A stretch of 64,000 bases of DNA from Palsa-504 sp963744575. GTDB taxonomy: Bacteria; Actinomycetota; Actinomycetes; Streptosporangiales; Streptosporangiaceae. The position numbers were made by a program, and so were the translations under genes. The stretch lies in NCBI GenBank assembly GCA_963744575.1, contig CAVUUF010000025.1, positions 434,001-498,000 of the forward strand, written 5' to 3'. The stretch's first letter is position 1. The number at the start of each line of letters is the position of its first letter. Under the pieces are notes generated by a model, which worked only from the letters and a program-made list of their open reading frames with translations, was not told the DNA's origin and did no database searches. Below, in pieces: positions 17,090 through 26,604 of this stretch.

Positions 17090-18241
17090 GTGGACCTGGA
17101 TACGGACTACGCGACCACGCTCGTGGCGGCGCTTCTGCTCGGGGTTGGTTTCGTCCTGCAGCAATACGCCGCCGAACAGGAGCCCGAGTCCCGTTTCCTG
17201 AGCCTGCGGATCATCACCGACCTGCTGCGCAAGCCGAGGTGGCTGATCGGCATCGCGTGCATGGTGGCCGGCCAGCTGCTCGCCGCCTATTCGCTCGGCC
17301 ACGCCGCGCTGGCGCTGGTGGAGCCGCTGCTGACCACCTACCTGCTGTTCGCGCTGCTGCTGGCCGTCCCGATGTCCAAGCAGCCGGTCCGGTGGATCGA
17401 GGTGACCGGCGCCCTGATCCTGGTGGTCGGCGTGACCCTGCTGTCGCTGTCCCGTTCCACCAAGCCCATCGGCCTGTCGTTCGGCTCCTTCTCGCACTGG
17501 CCCGCGGCGGCGATCATCGCCGGCATCGCCTTCGTCGCGGTGCAGGCCGGGCAGCGCGCCAGGGGGCCGGCCAGGGCCACCCTGACCGGGCTGGCCGCGG
17601 GTCTGGTCTTCGGCATCCAGGACGCGCTGACCCGGCAGACGCTGGAGGTCCATCAGGGACAGCCGGTCACGGCGCTGTTCACCGCCTGGCCGCTGTATTG
17701 CCTGCTCGGCGCCGGGATCGTCGGCCTGTGGCTGATGCAGAACGCGTTCAGCGCGGGTCCGCTGCACGCCTCGCTGCCCACCATCGCGGCCGGCGAGCCG
17801 GTCGCTGGCATCGTGCTTGGCATCGTGGTGTTCGGCGACCGGATCCAGATCTCGGCCGGGCAGCTCGCCATCGAGGCCGGCGGCATCGCCGCGCTGATCG
17901 TCGGGGTGGTGCTGGTGGCACGCTCGTCGGCCTTCGGCGGCCTGCGCAAGATAACCGGCGCCATCCCGCACCCCTCCGCGCACGGTGAAGGCCACGCCCA
18001 TCACGAGCACATCATGACCCGCCGCCCGGCCAGCCCCCGGGCCCGCCGCCGGGAAGAACTCAACGGCCTGCGCCAGGACCCGGGCCTAGACGAGGCGGCC
18101 GACCCCGGCCGATCCGGCCCGCTCGATGCGCCCCGCGGCCCCGGCCGGCTCGGCACGCCCGGCCCGCTCGACGTGCCCGGTACCCGCCGGGCCCACCGGC
18201 GGCCCTATCACGGGCCGGCGTCCGGCGAGGAAGGCGGCTGA
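17090..18241 (+). CDS. DMT-superfamily (EamA-like) transporter
   Basis: Integral membrane protein with about nine or ten helices arranged as two EamA-like halves (TLVAALLLGVGFVLQQ, LEPLLTTYLLFALLLAVP, ITGVALILVVG-like segment, then AGEPVAGIVLGIVVFGDR in the second half). The repeated GEP-V-...-FGDR pattern is typical of drug/metabolite transporters. A Pro/Arg-rich hydrophilic tail of about 75 residues includes a His-rich stretch HAHHEH. The GTG at 17090 gives a compact N-terminus (VDLDTDYATTLV), and a GTG at 17036 is an alternative. Substrate unknown. Its last 34 bp overlap the 3' end of ctaG on the other strand. Confidence 0.8.
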   Translation: MDLDTDYATTLVAALLLGVGFVLQQYAAEQEPESRFLSLRIITDLLRKPRWLIGIACMVAGQLLAAYSLGHAALALVEPLLTTYLLFALLLAVPMSKQPVRWIEVTGALILVVGVTLLSLSRSTKPIGLSFGSFSHWPAAAIIAGIAFVAVQAGQRARGPARATLTGLAAGLVFGIQDALTRQTLEVHQGQPVTALFTAWPLYCLLGAGIVGLWLMQNAFSAGPLHASLPTIAAGEPVAGIVLGIVVFGDRIQISAGQLAIEAGGIAALIVGVVLVARSSAFGGLRKITGAIPHPSAHGEGHAHHEHIMTRRPASPRARRREELNGLRQDPGLDEAADPGRSGPLDAPRGPGRLGTPGPLDVPGTRRAHRRPYHGPASGEEGG

Positions 18242-19173
18242 GCCCGCAGCTCGGCCAGCACACCCGAACGCGGCCCGCCCCAGCCCGCCCGGCCCCAGCC
18301 GGACCGCTCCGCACCCCGGTTCAGGATCCTGTCCACCGCCGCGCTCATGCTCCCCTCGGTGGCAATCATCCGCCGGACGATCACGATCATCAACGGCAGC
18401 GCCCAGAAGTCCCCGCAGACCCACAAGATGGCCGCGCCGATCTGCTGGTCCGCGTACGCCGGCAGGGTCACGCCGGGAATATGGTTGTACACCGGGTACA
18501 CCGAACCCGTGGCGAAGATGCTCAGCGTCATCGCCGCGCCGATCATGACGACGTTGGTGCCGAGCAGCGCGAGCGCCTGGGACAGCAGCGGCATCCGGCG
18601 GTGGAACGGCGGCGACGGGATGAACTGCAGCCAGAACAGCACGCCCGCGGCGAAGAAACTGCCGTGCATCAGCCAGATGTGCACCGCGGAGTTCTCCTCG
18701 GCCAGGTCGAAGGGCCCGGGCAGGTGCCAGAAGATCATCACCGCGTTGAACAGGCCCACCGAGACCCAGGGCCGCAGCAGCAGCCCGCCGAGCGCGCGCA
18801 GCGGCCGGGACCAGCCGCCGGCCAGCACGCCGCGGGTCACGCTCCGCCCGGACCGGCCGGGCAGCGCGGCCAGCAGCGGCTGCCACGGCGCGCCCGCCAC
18901 GATCAGCGACGGCGCGGCGAACATCAGCAGCAGGTGCTGGAGCATGTGCGCGATGAAGTAGTCGTCCGCCCAGTAGTCGACCGGCGACTCCACCGCGATC
19001 AGCAGCACCGCCAGCCCGGCGTAGAACCACAGCGACCGCAGCCGCCGCTCGCGGGTGCGCTCCGGCCGGGACCGGCGGGCCAGCCGCCACAGCCCGGCCT
19101 CGTGCCACCCGGCCACGACGACCGCCACGATGAGGAACGGGTCGAAGGACCAGTGGCCGGTGAGGTAGCTCAT
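18208..19173 (-). CDS. ctaG: Cytochrome c oxidase assembly protein CtaG (caa3 type)
   Basis: A 321-residue, about seven-helix membrane protein of the Caa3_CtaG family, needed for copper delivery or assembly of haem-copper oxidases. Family signatures are HMLQHLLLMFAAP (His-rich third helix), MIFWHLPGPFDLA, HIWLMHGSFFAAGVLFWLQ and a late QQIGAAILWVCGDFW segment. Conserved His residues in these helices are present. The ATG at 19173 lies eight bases downstream (minus sense) of the lipoprotein's stop, so the two are likely one operon. The hydrophilic tail overlaps the DMT transporter's end. Confidence 0.9.
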   Translation of the reverse strand: MSYLTGHWSFDPFLIVAVVVAGWHEAGLWRLARRSRPERTRERRLRSLWFYAGLAVLLIAVESPVDYWADDYFIAHMLQHLLLMFAAPSLIVAGAPWQPLLAALPGRSGRSVTRGVLAGGWSRPLRALGGLLLRPWVSVGLFNAVMIFWHLPGPFDLAEENSAVHIWLMHGSFFAAGVLFWLQFIPSPPFHRRMPLLSQALALLGTNVVMIGAAMTLSIFATGSVYPVYNHIPGVTLPAYADQQIGAAILWVCGDFWALPLMIVIVRRMIATEGSMSAAVDRILNRGAERSGWGRAGWGGPRSGVLAELRAQPPSSPDAGP

Positions 19174-19180
19174 TGCGCTC

Positions 19181-20323
19181 CTAACCTGACGAACCGTACT
19201 CGATCGGCACGGTGATCAGCTGAACCTTCGCCCAGGCGCGCCCGGCCAGCCCCCAGACGGTGAGCTTGGACCCGGTGACGGCCAGCGCGTCGTAGGAGCC
19301 GCCAGGACCAGGCGCGAGCGTCGCGGTACCCGGCGGTACGAGTACCTGGGTGCCTGCCGGCCCGGACGGCAGCGCCCGCCACGAGGCGCCGGCCCCGCCG
19401 ATCGCCTCCGCCCGCTCGTCGCCCAGCACCCACGCGCTCCCGCCGGAGCCGAACCCGGACGCGCGCACGGTACCCGCCGCGACCGGGCCGGAGACGGTCC
19501 ACCGCGTCCCGTTCCACCACGCCGCGACCAGGTCGCTCCCCGCGGCCAGCAGCGCCGCGTTGCCGCCCGTGGTGGCGGCCAGCCCGAGCATCCGCACCGG
19601 GGCCTTCCCGGGCAGCGTCAGCCCGGCCGACCGCCAGGTACCGCCGACGTCGGTGAAAACCCCGGCCACACCCGGCCGCACGCAGCTTCCCGCCGCCATC
19701 GGGTCATCTTTTGACCCGAACGAGATGGCGTTCACGCCCTCAAGACCGCACCAGCGACCCGGGGCGGACGCCGCCAGGGCCTTCAGCGTGGCCAGTGACG
19801 TCCACCGCCCGGCGGCCGCGGCGGCCGCCGTCGGCGCCGCGGTGATGGTGCCGTCCTGCAGCAGTGCGAGGGTGCGCCCGGACGAGCCGACCGCGATGGC
19901 GCCGGGGGTATCGGCCAGGTCGGCGTCGAGCAGGCCGGGCGTCCAGTTGCGCCCGGCGTCGGTGCTGGTGGCCAGCGGGGAGTAGGTCAGGTCCTGGCTG
20001 GGCCGGAAGCCCACGGTGAGCGAGCCGCCGCCGGCGGCGGCGACCAGGCCGCCGTTGTCCGCCACACCCGGCGGGGTGGCCAGCGACCAGCGGCTGGCGT
20101 TCGCCGGGCGCACGAACAGCTGCCAGAAATTGTTGTGCGCGGCGGCCGAACCCCCCATGACCGCGATGGCCCACGTCCCCTGCGCGGTGACCAGGGAGGT
20201 GCTGAGCGGCGCGGTCACCGGCGGCGGGCTGCGGCTGGCCAGCCGGGCGTGCTGCGATCCGCAGCCGGCGATCAGCCCCGCGGCGGCGATGGCGGCGGCC
20301 GCCCGCGCCGGTCCCCGGCTCAC
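19181..20323 (-). CDS. Putative secreted lipoprotein with beta-propeller-like repeats
   Basis: The GTG start at 20323 gives a short signal peptide ending in a lipobox (LIAG before Cys at about residue 21). The mature protein of about 360 residues is rich in Ala/Gly/Thr/Trp. It contains repeated blade-like units (GTWAIAVMGG, LATSTDAGRNWTPGLL, VFTDVGGTWRSAGLTLPG, TRWTVSGPVAAG) resembling BNR/sialidase-type beta-propeller repeats. No catalytic motif is evident. The start overlaps the stop of the small membrane protein upstream (GTGA), and it precedes ctaG, suggesting an envelope role near respiratory-chain assembly. This function is inferred. Confidence 0.72.
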   Translation of the reverse strand: MSRGPARAAAAIAAAGLIAGCGSQHARLASRSPPPVTAPLSTSLVTAQGTWAIAVMGGSAAAHNNFWQLFVRPANASRWSLATPPGVADNGGLVAAAGGGSLTVGFRPSQDLTYSPLATSTDAGRNWTPGLLDADLADTPGAIAVGSSGRTLALLQDGTITAAPTAAAAAAGRWTSLATLKALAASAPGRWCGLEGVNAISFGSKDDPMAAGSCVRPGVAGVFTDVGGTWRSAGLTLPGKAPVRMLGLAATTGGNAALLAAGSDLVAAWWNGTRWTVSGPVAAGTVRASGFGSGGSAWVLGDERAEAIGGAGASWRALPSGPAGTQVLVPPGTATLAPGPGGSYDALAVTGSKLTVWGLAGRAWAKVQLITVPIEYGSSG

Positions 20324-20631
20324 CGGCCCTCCTGCGTGGCCAGCCCGTCGGCCATCTTCGGCTGCGCCTGCAGGATTCCGTCGAAGATCCACAGCAGCCC
20401 GAAACCGATGCGGAGCAGCGACCGGCCGCGGGCCTCCGGTATCCCCGCCGTCGCGGTCGTTACGCTCTTTCCCGCTGACGCCGCGGTCCGGAAGGTCCGC
20501 GCCGTGGCCCAGAGGAGCCAGAGGAACACGACCATGAGGAGGGCGATGGCGCCCTGGTGGAGCAGCGCGGACCTGAACGCGGCGACCAGCGCCGGGTCAC
20601 TGGGGCTCAGGCCTGAGTTCATGCCGGGCAC
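20320..20631 (-). CDS. Small, probably truncated membrane protein
   Basis: A 103-residue protein with one clear helix (IALLMVVFLWLLWATA) and a second segment RSLLRIGFGLLWIFDGILQA. The latter matches the start of longer actinobacterial membrane proteins, in which RIGFGLLW-FDG-LQAQP opens a multi-helix domain. Here the protein stops soon after (QPKMADGLATQEGR), so it looks like an N-terminal stub. Its stop overlaps the lipoprotein start. Translation from the GTG at 20631, or the Met three codons later, follows a GAGAGGAA stretch. Confidence 0.55.
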   Translation of the reverse strand: MPGMNSGLSPSDPALVAAFRSALLHQGAIALLMVVFLWLLWATARTFRTAASAGKSVTTATAGIPEARGRSLLRIGFGLLWIFDGILQAQPKMADGLATQEGR

Positions 20632-20689
20632 GGCATCCGGTTCCTCTCTCTATGGCCTCCTGGAGAAGAGTAGTTCGTTCCGGCCCGGC

Positions 20690-20864
20690 GGTCCCTAGCC
20701 CGACGCCAACATGAGCAAGATGTAATCCCCAGGTCAGCCACCGGACCCGGCATAGCCCGCGCCGGTCGCGCCGTCCCGCCCGGCCCCCTGCCGTCACGCC
20801 GTCCCGCCCGGCCCTCCGCCGGTCCCTGGCGGGACGCCAACATGAACACAATTTAACATCATCC
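20690..20864. repeat. Paired direct repeats downstream of tnpB
   Basis: Two related units of about 40 bp, starting at 20690 and 20821, share GGTCCCT and GACGCCAACATGA and end in TAA-containing variants. Between them CGCCGTCCCGCCCGGCCC occurs twice (about 20769 and 20798). The block lies just beyond the tnpB stop, where the right end and guide-RNA scaffold of IS200/IS605-type elements would be. Confidence 0.6.
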
Positions 20865-20869
20865 CGGCC

Positions 20870-22069
20870 CTAAAGGATCGGGATTCCAGCGGTTGCCCGC
20901 CGGTTTTCCTGTTTCACAGCGATCCGCGCCGGAGTTCCCTCCGTGCGTCTTACGGCCCCTCCGCAGGCAGTCACCGCCAGCCCGACGGCCAGGATGTTCT
21001 TGGCGGCATTTACATCCCGGTCGTGCCGGGTGCCGCAGGACGGACATTGCCACATCCGAGTGGCCAGGCTCAGCGTCGCGAGCAGGTGCCCGCACGCCGA
21101 GCAGGTCTTGCTGCTGGGATACCAGCGGTTCACGGCAATGACCGTCCGGCCGTACCGCTGCGCCTTGTACTCGGCCATGGAGCGCAGTTCCGCCCAGCCG
21201 GTGCAGGAGATGGCGCGGGCCAAGTGCCGGTTGCGGACCATATTGCGAACTTGGAGGTCTTCTACCGCGATCACGTCGAACCGGCGTACCAGGCCGATGC
21301 TGGCTTTATGGAGGGAGTCCCGGCGTGCGTCCGCCACCTTGGCGTGGGCGCGAGCGACCTTTACCTGGGCCTTGGCGCGGTTCCTGCTGCCCTTCTGGCA
21401 GCGGGAAAGCCGCCGCTGGTACCGCTTGAGGCGTTTCTCGTGCTGCTCCCAGTGCTTAGGGTGCGGGATCTTCTCCCCGGTGGACAGGACGGCCAGGTCG
21501 GTCAGGCCGAGATCCACGCCGACCGACTCCCCGGCGGCGGGAAGCGGCACGGGATCGGGCATGTCCACATGGAAGGTCACGAACCACCGCCCGGCTGGAT
21601 CGCGGGTCACCGTCACCGACGTCGGGTCCATGCCGGTCACGTCCAGGTCCGGCCACGACCATATAAACCGCAGCGGCTCGTCCGTCTTGGCCAGCCGTAG
21701 CACTCCCTCCTTCATGCGGAACGCGGCTCGGGTGTAGGTGGCGGACTGGCGGCCCCCCCGGGACTTGAATCTCGGGTACCGGGTGCGACGTTCAAAGAAC
21801 GCCTGGAAAGCGGCTTGCTGATGCCGCAAGGTCTGCTGTAGGGGAACGGCGGATACCTCGTTGAGGAACTCCAGGTCTGGGTCGCGTTTCATCAGGGTGA
21901 GCGCCCGGTCGGTCTCGGCGTAGCTGGTGCCTTTACGCTCGGCGGCGTAGCGGGCGTGCCGGGCGGCGAGAGTCTTGTTCCACACGACGCGGATGCATCC
22001 GAACGTGCGCGACAGGATCGCCTGCTGCGCCTCGTCGGGACACGCCCGGCACTTAAACGCCGTCCTCAT
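20870..22069 (-). CDS. tnpB: TnpB RNA-guided nuclease (IS200/IS605-type element)
   Basis: A 399-residue TnpB, complete by length. The RuvC-like nuclease residues are all visible: Asp in GVDLGLTDLAVL (about residue 195), Glu in VIAVEDLQVRNM, and Asp in HDRDVNAAKNILA. A zinc ribbon CSACG...CPSCG lies between the last two. The N-terminus MRTAFKCRACPDEAQQAIL matches the family, so the ATG at 22067-22069 is chosen over an upstream in-frame Met. No tnpA accompanies it, so it is a solo element. Such nucleases use a guide RNA encoded at the 3' end of the element. The upstream side (22070-22170) is AT-rich with a small hairpin (CCCC...GGGG) and abuts a broken gene. Confidence 0.92.
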   Translation of the reverse strand: MRTAFKCRACPDEAQQAILSRTFGCIRVVWNKTLAARHARYAAERKGTSYAETDRALTLMKRDPDLEFLNEVSAVPLQQTLRHQQAAFQAFFERRTRYPRFKSRGGRQSATYTRAAFRMKEGVLRLAKTDEPLRFIWSWPDLDVTGMDPTSVTVTRDPAGRWFVTFHVDMPDPVPLPAAGESVGVDLGLTDLAVLSTGEKIPHPKHWEQHEKRLKRYQRRLSRCQKGSRNRAKAQVKVARAHAKVADARRDSLHKASIGLVRRFDVIAVEDLQVRNMVRNRHLARAISCTGWAELRSMAEYKAQRYGRTVIAVNRWYPSSKTCSACGHLLATLSLATRMWQCPSCGTRHDRDVNAAKNILAVGLAVTACGGAVRRTEGTPARIAVKQENRRATAGIPIL

Positions 22070-22149
22070 GTTTACAAGATACCTGATTCTGGTGTAGAAG
22101 TCGAATATAAGCACGACTCAAACTCGTATGTCGTTTCATCCCGCCCCCA

Positions 22150-23565
22150 AGGTAGGGGCTTCACGGCATAAATTTCGGTAATTCCAGGTCGGCTGCCCGA
22201 AATCCGGAGGAAGCCGGGCAGGATCAGGCCAGCTCGGTCGGCCGCCAGCGGGGTCCCTTCCTGCGTGTCGCTCACGTCGAGCCCGGCAGCTGCCAGCGCG
22301 TCCCTGATCGTGTCGGCGGCGGCATAGTTGCCCTCGCCGCGTGGGGTGGCCCGCAGCGCGAGGAGTGGCTCGACCGCCGGCGCCAGTCGGTCTCTTGGGT
22401 CGGCCAGCCCGTCCCGGGCGGTCCGGCCGAGCCGGCTGATGAGGCTGCGCAGCAGCGCCCGCGCCTGCTCGGTACCCTGGTCCTCGTCGGTGTCGGCCGC
22501 CCACTGGCTGACCGCGGTCTCGAGTTCCAGGACCACTCCGACCATCGCGTCGGCGTCCCGGTCCGCCGCCGCCACCCGAACCCCGCTCGGCCGCCGCCAT
22601 GATCTCGGGCAACGGCATGGCCAGCAGATCCCTGTCCATCCCGTCGCCTCCGCCGGCCAGGTCCCCGCCGCCGCGCGCGTCCCCGGATCCCCCCGCAGGC
22701 TCCGCGGTCAGCGCCGCCGCCCGCGGGCCGCCGGACGCCGCGGACGAGGTCGCGCAGTTCCGCCACGGACAGCCGGGTGTCGGCCGACAGGACGACGCTG
22801 TCTCCGGACCGGCGGACGGTCAGGCCGCCGCGGCCGCGGATCTCGATGTCCTGGGTCCGCAGGTCGATCAGCACCGCGGTGTGCTCGTCCACGCCGAGCA
22901 CCGCGGCGTCGGCCGGAAGCTCGCGCTCCATGACGGCCAGCCTCCGCTCGCCGAGGTAGCGTGCCTGGTCTCGTACCGGCCGCCTTCGGCGTTGTCGTAG
23001 TGCGGGATGACCGCCACTGGTAGGCCGAGCAGGCCGAGTCCGGTTAGCCAGCGCGCTGCGCCGGCCGCCTTGTAGATCTCGTAGACCGGCACGGTGAACC
23101 GGCCTGCGGTGGCGGCGGCCGCCGAAGCCAGCACGGTCACCCCATCGACGGCCAGCACCCGGTCCCGCAGCCCGGCCGCGACCGGCCCGGCCTGCCAGTG
23201 CGCGAGCGCGTAGGACGGGCTGCCAGGTCCGGCGAACAGCCAGTCCGCCGCGGCAATGCCCGCGCCTGCTGTGCCTCGTCCTCGTCCCCGGCGATCGCCG
23301 GCGCCGCTATCGCCGGGTCCGCCTGCGGGCTGGTGACTGCCGCGACGCGCACTGCCAGGCCGAGACTGTCCGCGAAGTAGCGCTGGGCGCGCGCCGAGAC
23401 GTCGGTGGCGTTCTCCTGGAACGCGTACGGCGTCGCGAGCACGATCGCCCGCGGGCGGCTTAGGCCGAGCCGCGACACCAGATCCCGGTGCACGGTGACC
23501 ATCGTCGGGCTGGTTTCGCCGGACCCGATGATCGCCAGCACGCGGCAGCCAGGGTATGGAGGCAT
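22150..23565 (-). pseudogene. Broken type 1 glutamine amidotransferase-like (S51-like) protein with CysS-like C-terminus
   Basis: The pieces read in order as one gene. CRVLAIIGSGETSPTMV opens a class-I GATase/cyanophycinase-like domain (from 23565). The frame shifts near 23265 to WLFAGPGSPSYALAHWQ and ends with VIPHYDNAEGG. It shifts near 22965 to ERELPADAAVLGVDEHTA, and again before 22575 to a segment like the C-terminus of cysteinyl-tRNA synthetases (GNYAAADTIRDALAAAGLDV). At least three indels exist and the far 3' end runs into TnpB-flanking DNA. The intact family is an actinobacterial protein of unknown substrate. With this many lesions the copy is unlikely to be functional if the sequence is right. 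Confidence 0.65.
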
Positions 23566-23678
23566 CTCTCGTACGGTAACCTCCCGCCGCCGGCCCGCCA
23601 CGCTGACCCGATTGAACGCGGAGCGTAAGCAGATTGTTACCTAGACGGAGCGGTGATGGCCGGGTTAAGTTCGCGGTT

Positions 23679-23893
23679 ATGTGCGATCTCAGCCGCGCGG
23701 AACAGGGCGCGCTAACCAGCCTGCTCGGTGACTTCAGGCCGCCGAGGCCCGCCTGTCCGCGACCTACCCCGAGATCTTCAGCCGGGCCTGGGCCGATCAC
23801 GAGGCCATGCTGGCCGCCCTGGACGACCTGACCGGGGCGGCCGACCGGGTGCGGGCCTGGGTCACCGCCAAGCATCACGCCGCTATGGCGTAA
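23679..23893 (+). pseudogene. Small hypothetical protein, apparent frameshift
   Basis: Codons from the ATG at 23679 read CDLSRAEQGALTSLLGDF. After a shift near 23735 another frame reads AEARLSATYPEIFSRAWADH and a helical AMLAALDDLTGAADRVRAW, ending in TAA. Together this is a 70-residue helical protein with no recognised family. It sits in the run of damaged genes beside TnpB. Confidence 0.35.
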
Positions 23894-23909
23894 CGCCGGG
23901 GCAAGCGCG

Positions 23910-24646
23910 TCATTCGGACGGCTGCGTGCGCCGCGCCCACGGCGCGCCGGGCTTCAGACCCCAGGTCGCGGCCGCGATCGCGGTCAGCACGAACAGCACG
24001 AACGTAATGGCGTGCACGCTGGTGCAGTACAGGCAGATGCTCCGATGGTGAACAGTTCGGCGTAGATCAGGTAGAGCACGAAGCCGATCCCGACCACCAG
24101 CGACCCGATCCTGAGCAGGTGGACCTCGCGCCGGGCTGTCCGCCACGCCCACGGGCTCATGGCCGCCACCAGCGAACAGGTAGAAGGCCAGCCCGAGCAC
24201 CGCGACCGGGATCCCGAACACCTAGGATTGCGGGCTGGTGGTCACCTTGGTGCAGTTCACCGCCCCCGACTCCGAGCACCCGAGCCAGCGACGGACTCGG
24301 TGAAGTGGGCGATCGTCAGGTAGATCGACACGCCCAGCCCGGCCAGCGCCAGCAGGAAGGTGCTGATCTGCAGCCAGACGGCAGGTCCGGCCTCTGCGGC
24401 GCTCGTCCCGAGGACCAGTTGCGTCCGGGCCCGCGTTCGGCCGCGACCGTTCCGGGCCACCGTGGTTCGCGCCTGATCGCGCCCGCCGCGGTTCTGGACG
24501 GCGGTGCCGTTCCGGTTCGTGCTGCCGTTGCGGGCGGTGCTCGTGTTCTTCACGGCGGCGCCTCCCCCCGGAACCGGCGGCCCCGGATACCCTGGCCGCG
24601 TTCCTGGCCGCACTGGCCTGGGCGCCGATTCGCGCGTTCCGGGCAC
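23910..24646 (-). pseudogene. Broken vitamin K epoxide reductase (VKOR) family protein
   Basis: VKOR-family membrane oxidoreductases re-oxidise DsbA-like partners by quinone reduction. Pieces in order are helix ISTFLLALAGLGVSIYLTIAH, loop CSESGAVNCTKVTTSPQS, then VFGIPVAVLGLAFYLF, LLRIGSLVVGIGFVLYLIYA and the redox CLYC motif in SICLYCTSVHAITFVLFVL. A TAG at 24222-24224 interrupts SPQS-VFGIP in frame. Frameshifts lie near 24290, 24170 and 24040. The Cys pairs survive but the gene cannot give a full protein as written. Its likely redox partner, the DUF929 protein next door, is also broken. Confidence 0.7.
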
Positions 24647-24855
24647 GGCTTGACTTCGAAGCTGTCATCCGGGCTTCGCCTCCGGTGTTTTCACGGCTGC
24701 TGCTGTGCGCGCGGTCCTGGGTGCTCAACGCGACCGGCACCTTGACGCCAGATTGTACTCCGCGCGTCTTCATCCGCATCCTGAGAGTTACCTCAGGATT
24801 CACAGGCTGGCTTTCCAGGGACTGGACGCTGGCGGTGCAGGCGCTGGCGGGCTGG

Positions 24856-25737
24856 TTATTCGGTCATCTTGCAGATCGCGGCCGTGATGTAGTTTGCCGT
24901 ACCGTCCGACCGCCTGGGCGACCGCACTGTCGGGTTGCTGCAGGTCGGTGGCGATCGTGCTCCAGCAGAGCCCGGCGAGGGCCTGGGTGCTGTAGGGCTC
25001 CGTATGTCACGTACTTGTTGCCGAAGTCGAGGAACGGGATCGATCCGGCCGCGCTGGAATCCACGTACGGCGGGCCGTCGTACTTGACCATCAGCGCCTG
25101 CTGCGCCTTGGTCGGGTTCTGGAGGGTGGTGTAGGGCCTGACGATTTATCCGGGATGTTGGTCTGCATCTCGACGGGGGTGAACGTCAGGTACTTGCTGG
25201 TATACGTGGATTTGAAAAGGTCCAGGTGGGAGTGTTCGGGTACGGTCGGCATCGTCGGTGCGTCGCGACGAGTGGACGGTGCTGCAGGCCCGAGAACGTG
25301 CCGAACCGGCTCAGCGCCACGATCATCGCCCACCGTACGGCCGCGCAGTACGGGCAGTACTCGGCGCCCATGTACAGCAGCTCGGGCTTGCCGTTGGCGG
25401 CCAGCGGCGCCGCGGCCGGGGTGATCGTCTGGATCTTGCCCGTGAACGCGCCGCTGCCGACCTTGTCCAGGGTGCTGGCGGGCACGCTCGTGACGTCGTT
25501 GATGACGCTGGTCAGCGCGGTGCCGGTCGGGCCGTTCGACGTCGACGAGGCGCTCGCCGACGGCTTGCTGTTCGCCTTGACCACGATGAAGGCCACTACG
25601 ATCGCCAGCACGACAACGATGCTGCCCGTCGCGATGAGAATCCGCCGGCGCTGCTCAGCGCGGCGCTCGGCCGCGCGCTGTGCGGCGATCTTCTCCCGGC
25701 GGGAGACATCGACCTTTGTCCTGCTTGCCTTGCCCAT
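24856..25737 (-). pseudogene. Broken DUF929 membrane-anchored thiol-disulfide protein
   Basis: The N-terminus is intact: a basic region (SRREKIAAQRAAERRAEQRRR), a transmembrane helix (ILIATGSIVVVLAIVVAFIV) and a domain with the redox motif GAEYCPYCAAVRWAMIVALS. Reading then needs shifts near 25280 (to LFKSTYTSKYLTFTPVEMQ), 25140 (to MVKYDGPPYVDSSAAGSIPF), 25000 (to STQALAGLCWSTIATDL) and 24900 (to NYITAAICKMTE and TAA). The assembled protein matches DUF929, a thioredoxin-fold family often next to VKOR. Four indels in 880 bp point to decay of the whole VKOR-DUF929 module. Confidence 0.7.
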
Positions 25738-25995
25738 GCTCGTCTTGTCCAACCCTTGCGTCAGCCAGCGGTCAGGCTGTCTGCTGGTTCCTAACCTGCG
25801 TCGGCCACGCAGGGGTAGTCCGCCATCCCGGATACCGGCCTCTATGTTAGGCGCTCAACCTGAACACCGCGCCCGCCCTCGCTGACTGATTCCTCCGGGC
25901 CGGGCCCCGATGACAGCTACGCGGTTGTGCGCGGGCCCGGCCCGGAGCTTATCGTGGAAGGAACGTTCGGACCTCTGGTGTTACGGGAAGCTGCC

Positions 25996-26343
25996 ATGAG
26001 ACTGCGGTCGCGCCGCCGGACTCTCGTCGCGTGGAGTTCGTCCGCCGTTCCGGCGGTCAGATCGGGGAGGCTGGGTCGGCCGCGAGGCGGGCGGCCCGGG
26101 CGCGCCAGGCGGATCCGCTGGTGGCTTCGTACCGGCGCGCTGCTCGTTGTCATCGGTGTCCTGCGGCTCACCCGCACCGCACGGACCCGCTGGGAACCGT
26201 TGTCCCTGCTGGCCGGCGCCCTGCTCATGGTGACCGGTTTCGTGCTGCCCGCCGCGTCCGGGGCCTACCTCCTCGGGCTGCTCGTCCTCATCGCCGTCCT
26301 GCTGAAGGGGATAAGGACACAGGGCCGCAATCCGGCTCGCTGA
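25996..26343 (+). CDS. Small hypothetical membrane protein
   Basis: From the ATG at 25996, about 115 residues: a basic N-terminus, then three hydrophobic helices (LRTGALLVVIGVLRL, LSLLAGALLMVTGFVLP, AYLLGLLVLIAVLLKGI). An upstream in-frame Met at 25927 is possible but adds unlikely sequence. No family is recognised. It lies alone between the broken DUF929 gene and the SARP regulator. The following 261 bp have no gene and should contain the SARP promoter. Confidence 0.5.
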   Translation: MRLRSRRRTLVAWSSSAVPAVRSGRLGRPRGGRPGRARRIRWWLRTGALLVVIGVLRLTRTARTRWEPLSLLAGALLMVTGFVLPAASGAYLLGLLVLIAVLLKGIRTQGRNPAR

Positions 26344-26604
26344 ACGCCGCCCGCCCCCGCCGGACGCTATCACTGCCGGGCCCGAGGCGGCCAGGCCGGC
26401 GCACGATGCGCAAGAGGTAATCCCGGCTGTTCGCCGCCATCCCCTAGCCTCCCCGCGCTGTTGAGGACCGGATGCGCCCACCCTGCGGAGGGTGCCATGG
26501 CGAACCGCACCGCAGATGCCCACGTGACGCGCGACCCGCTATCAAGCGGCCGTCTCTACCGGATCTAGATTTTTCTGGATGACTAGAGCAGGCCACGGTA
26601 ACCT

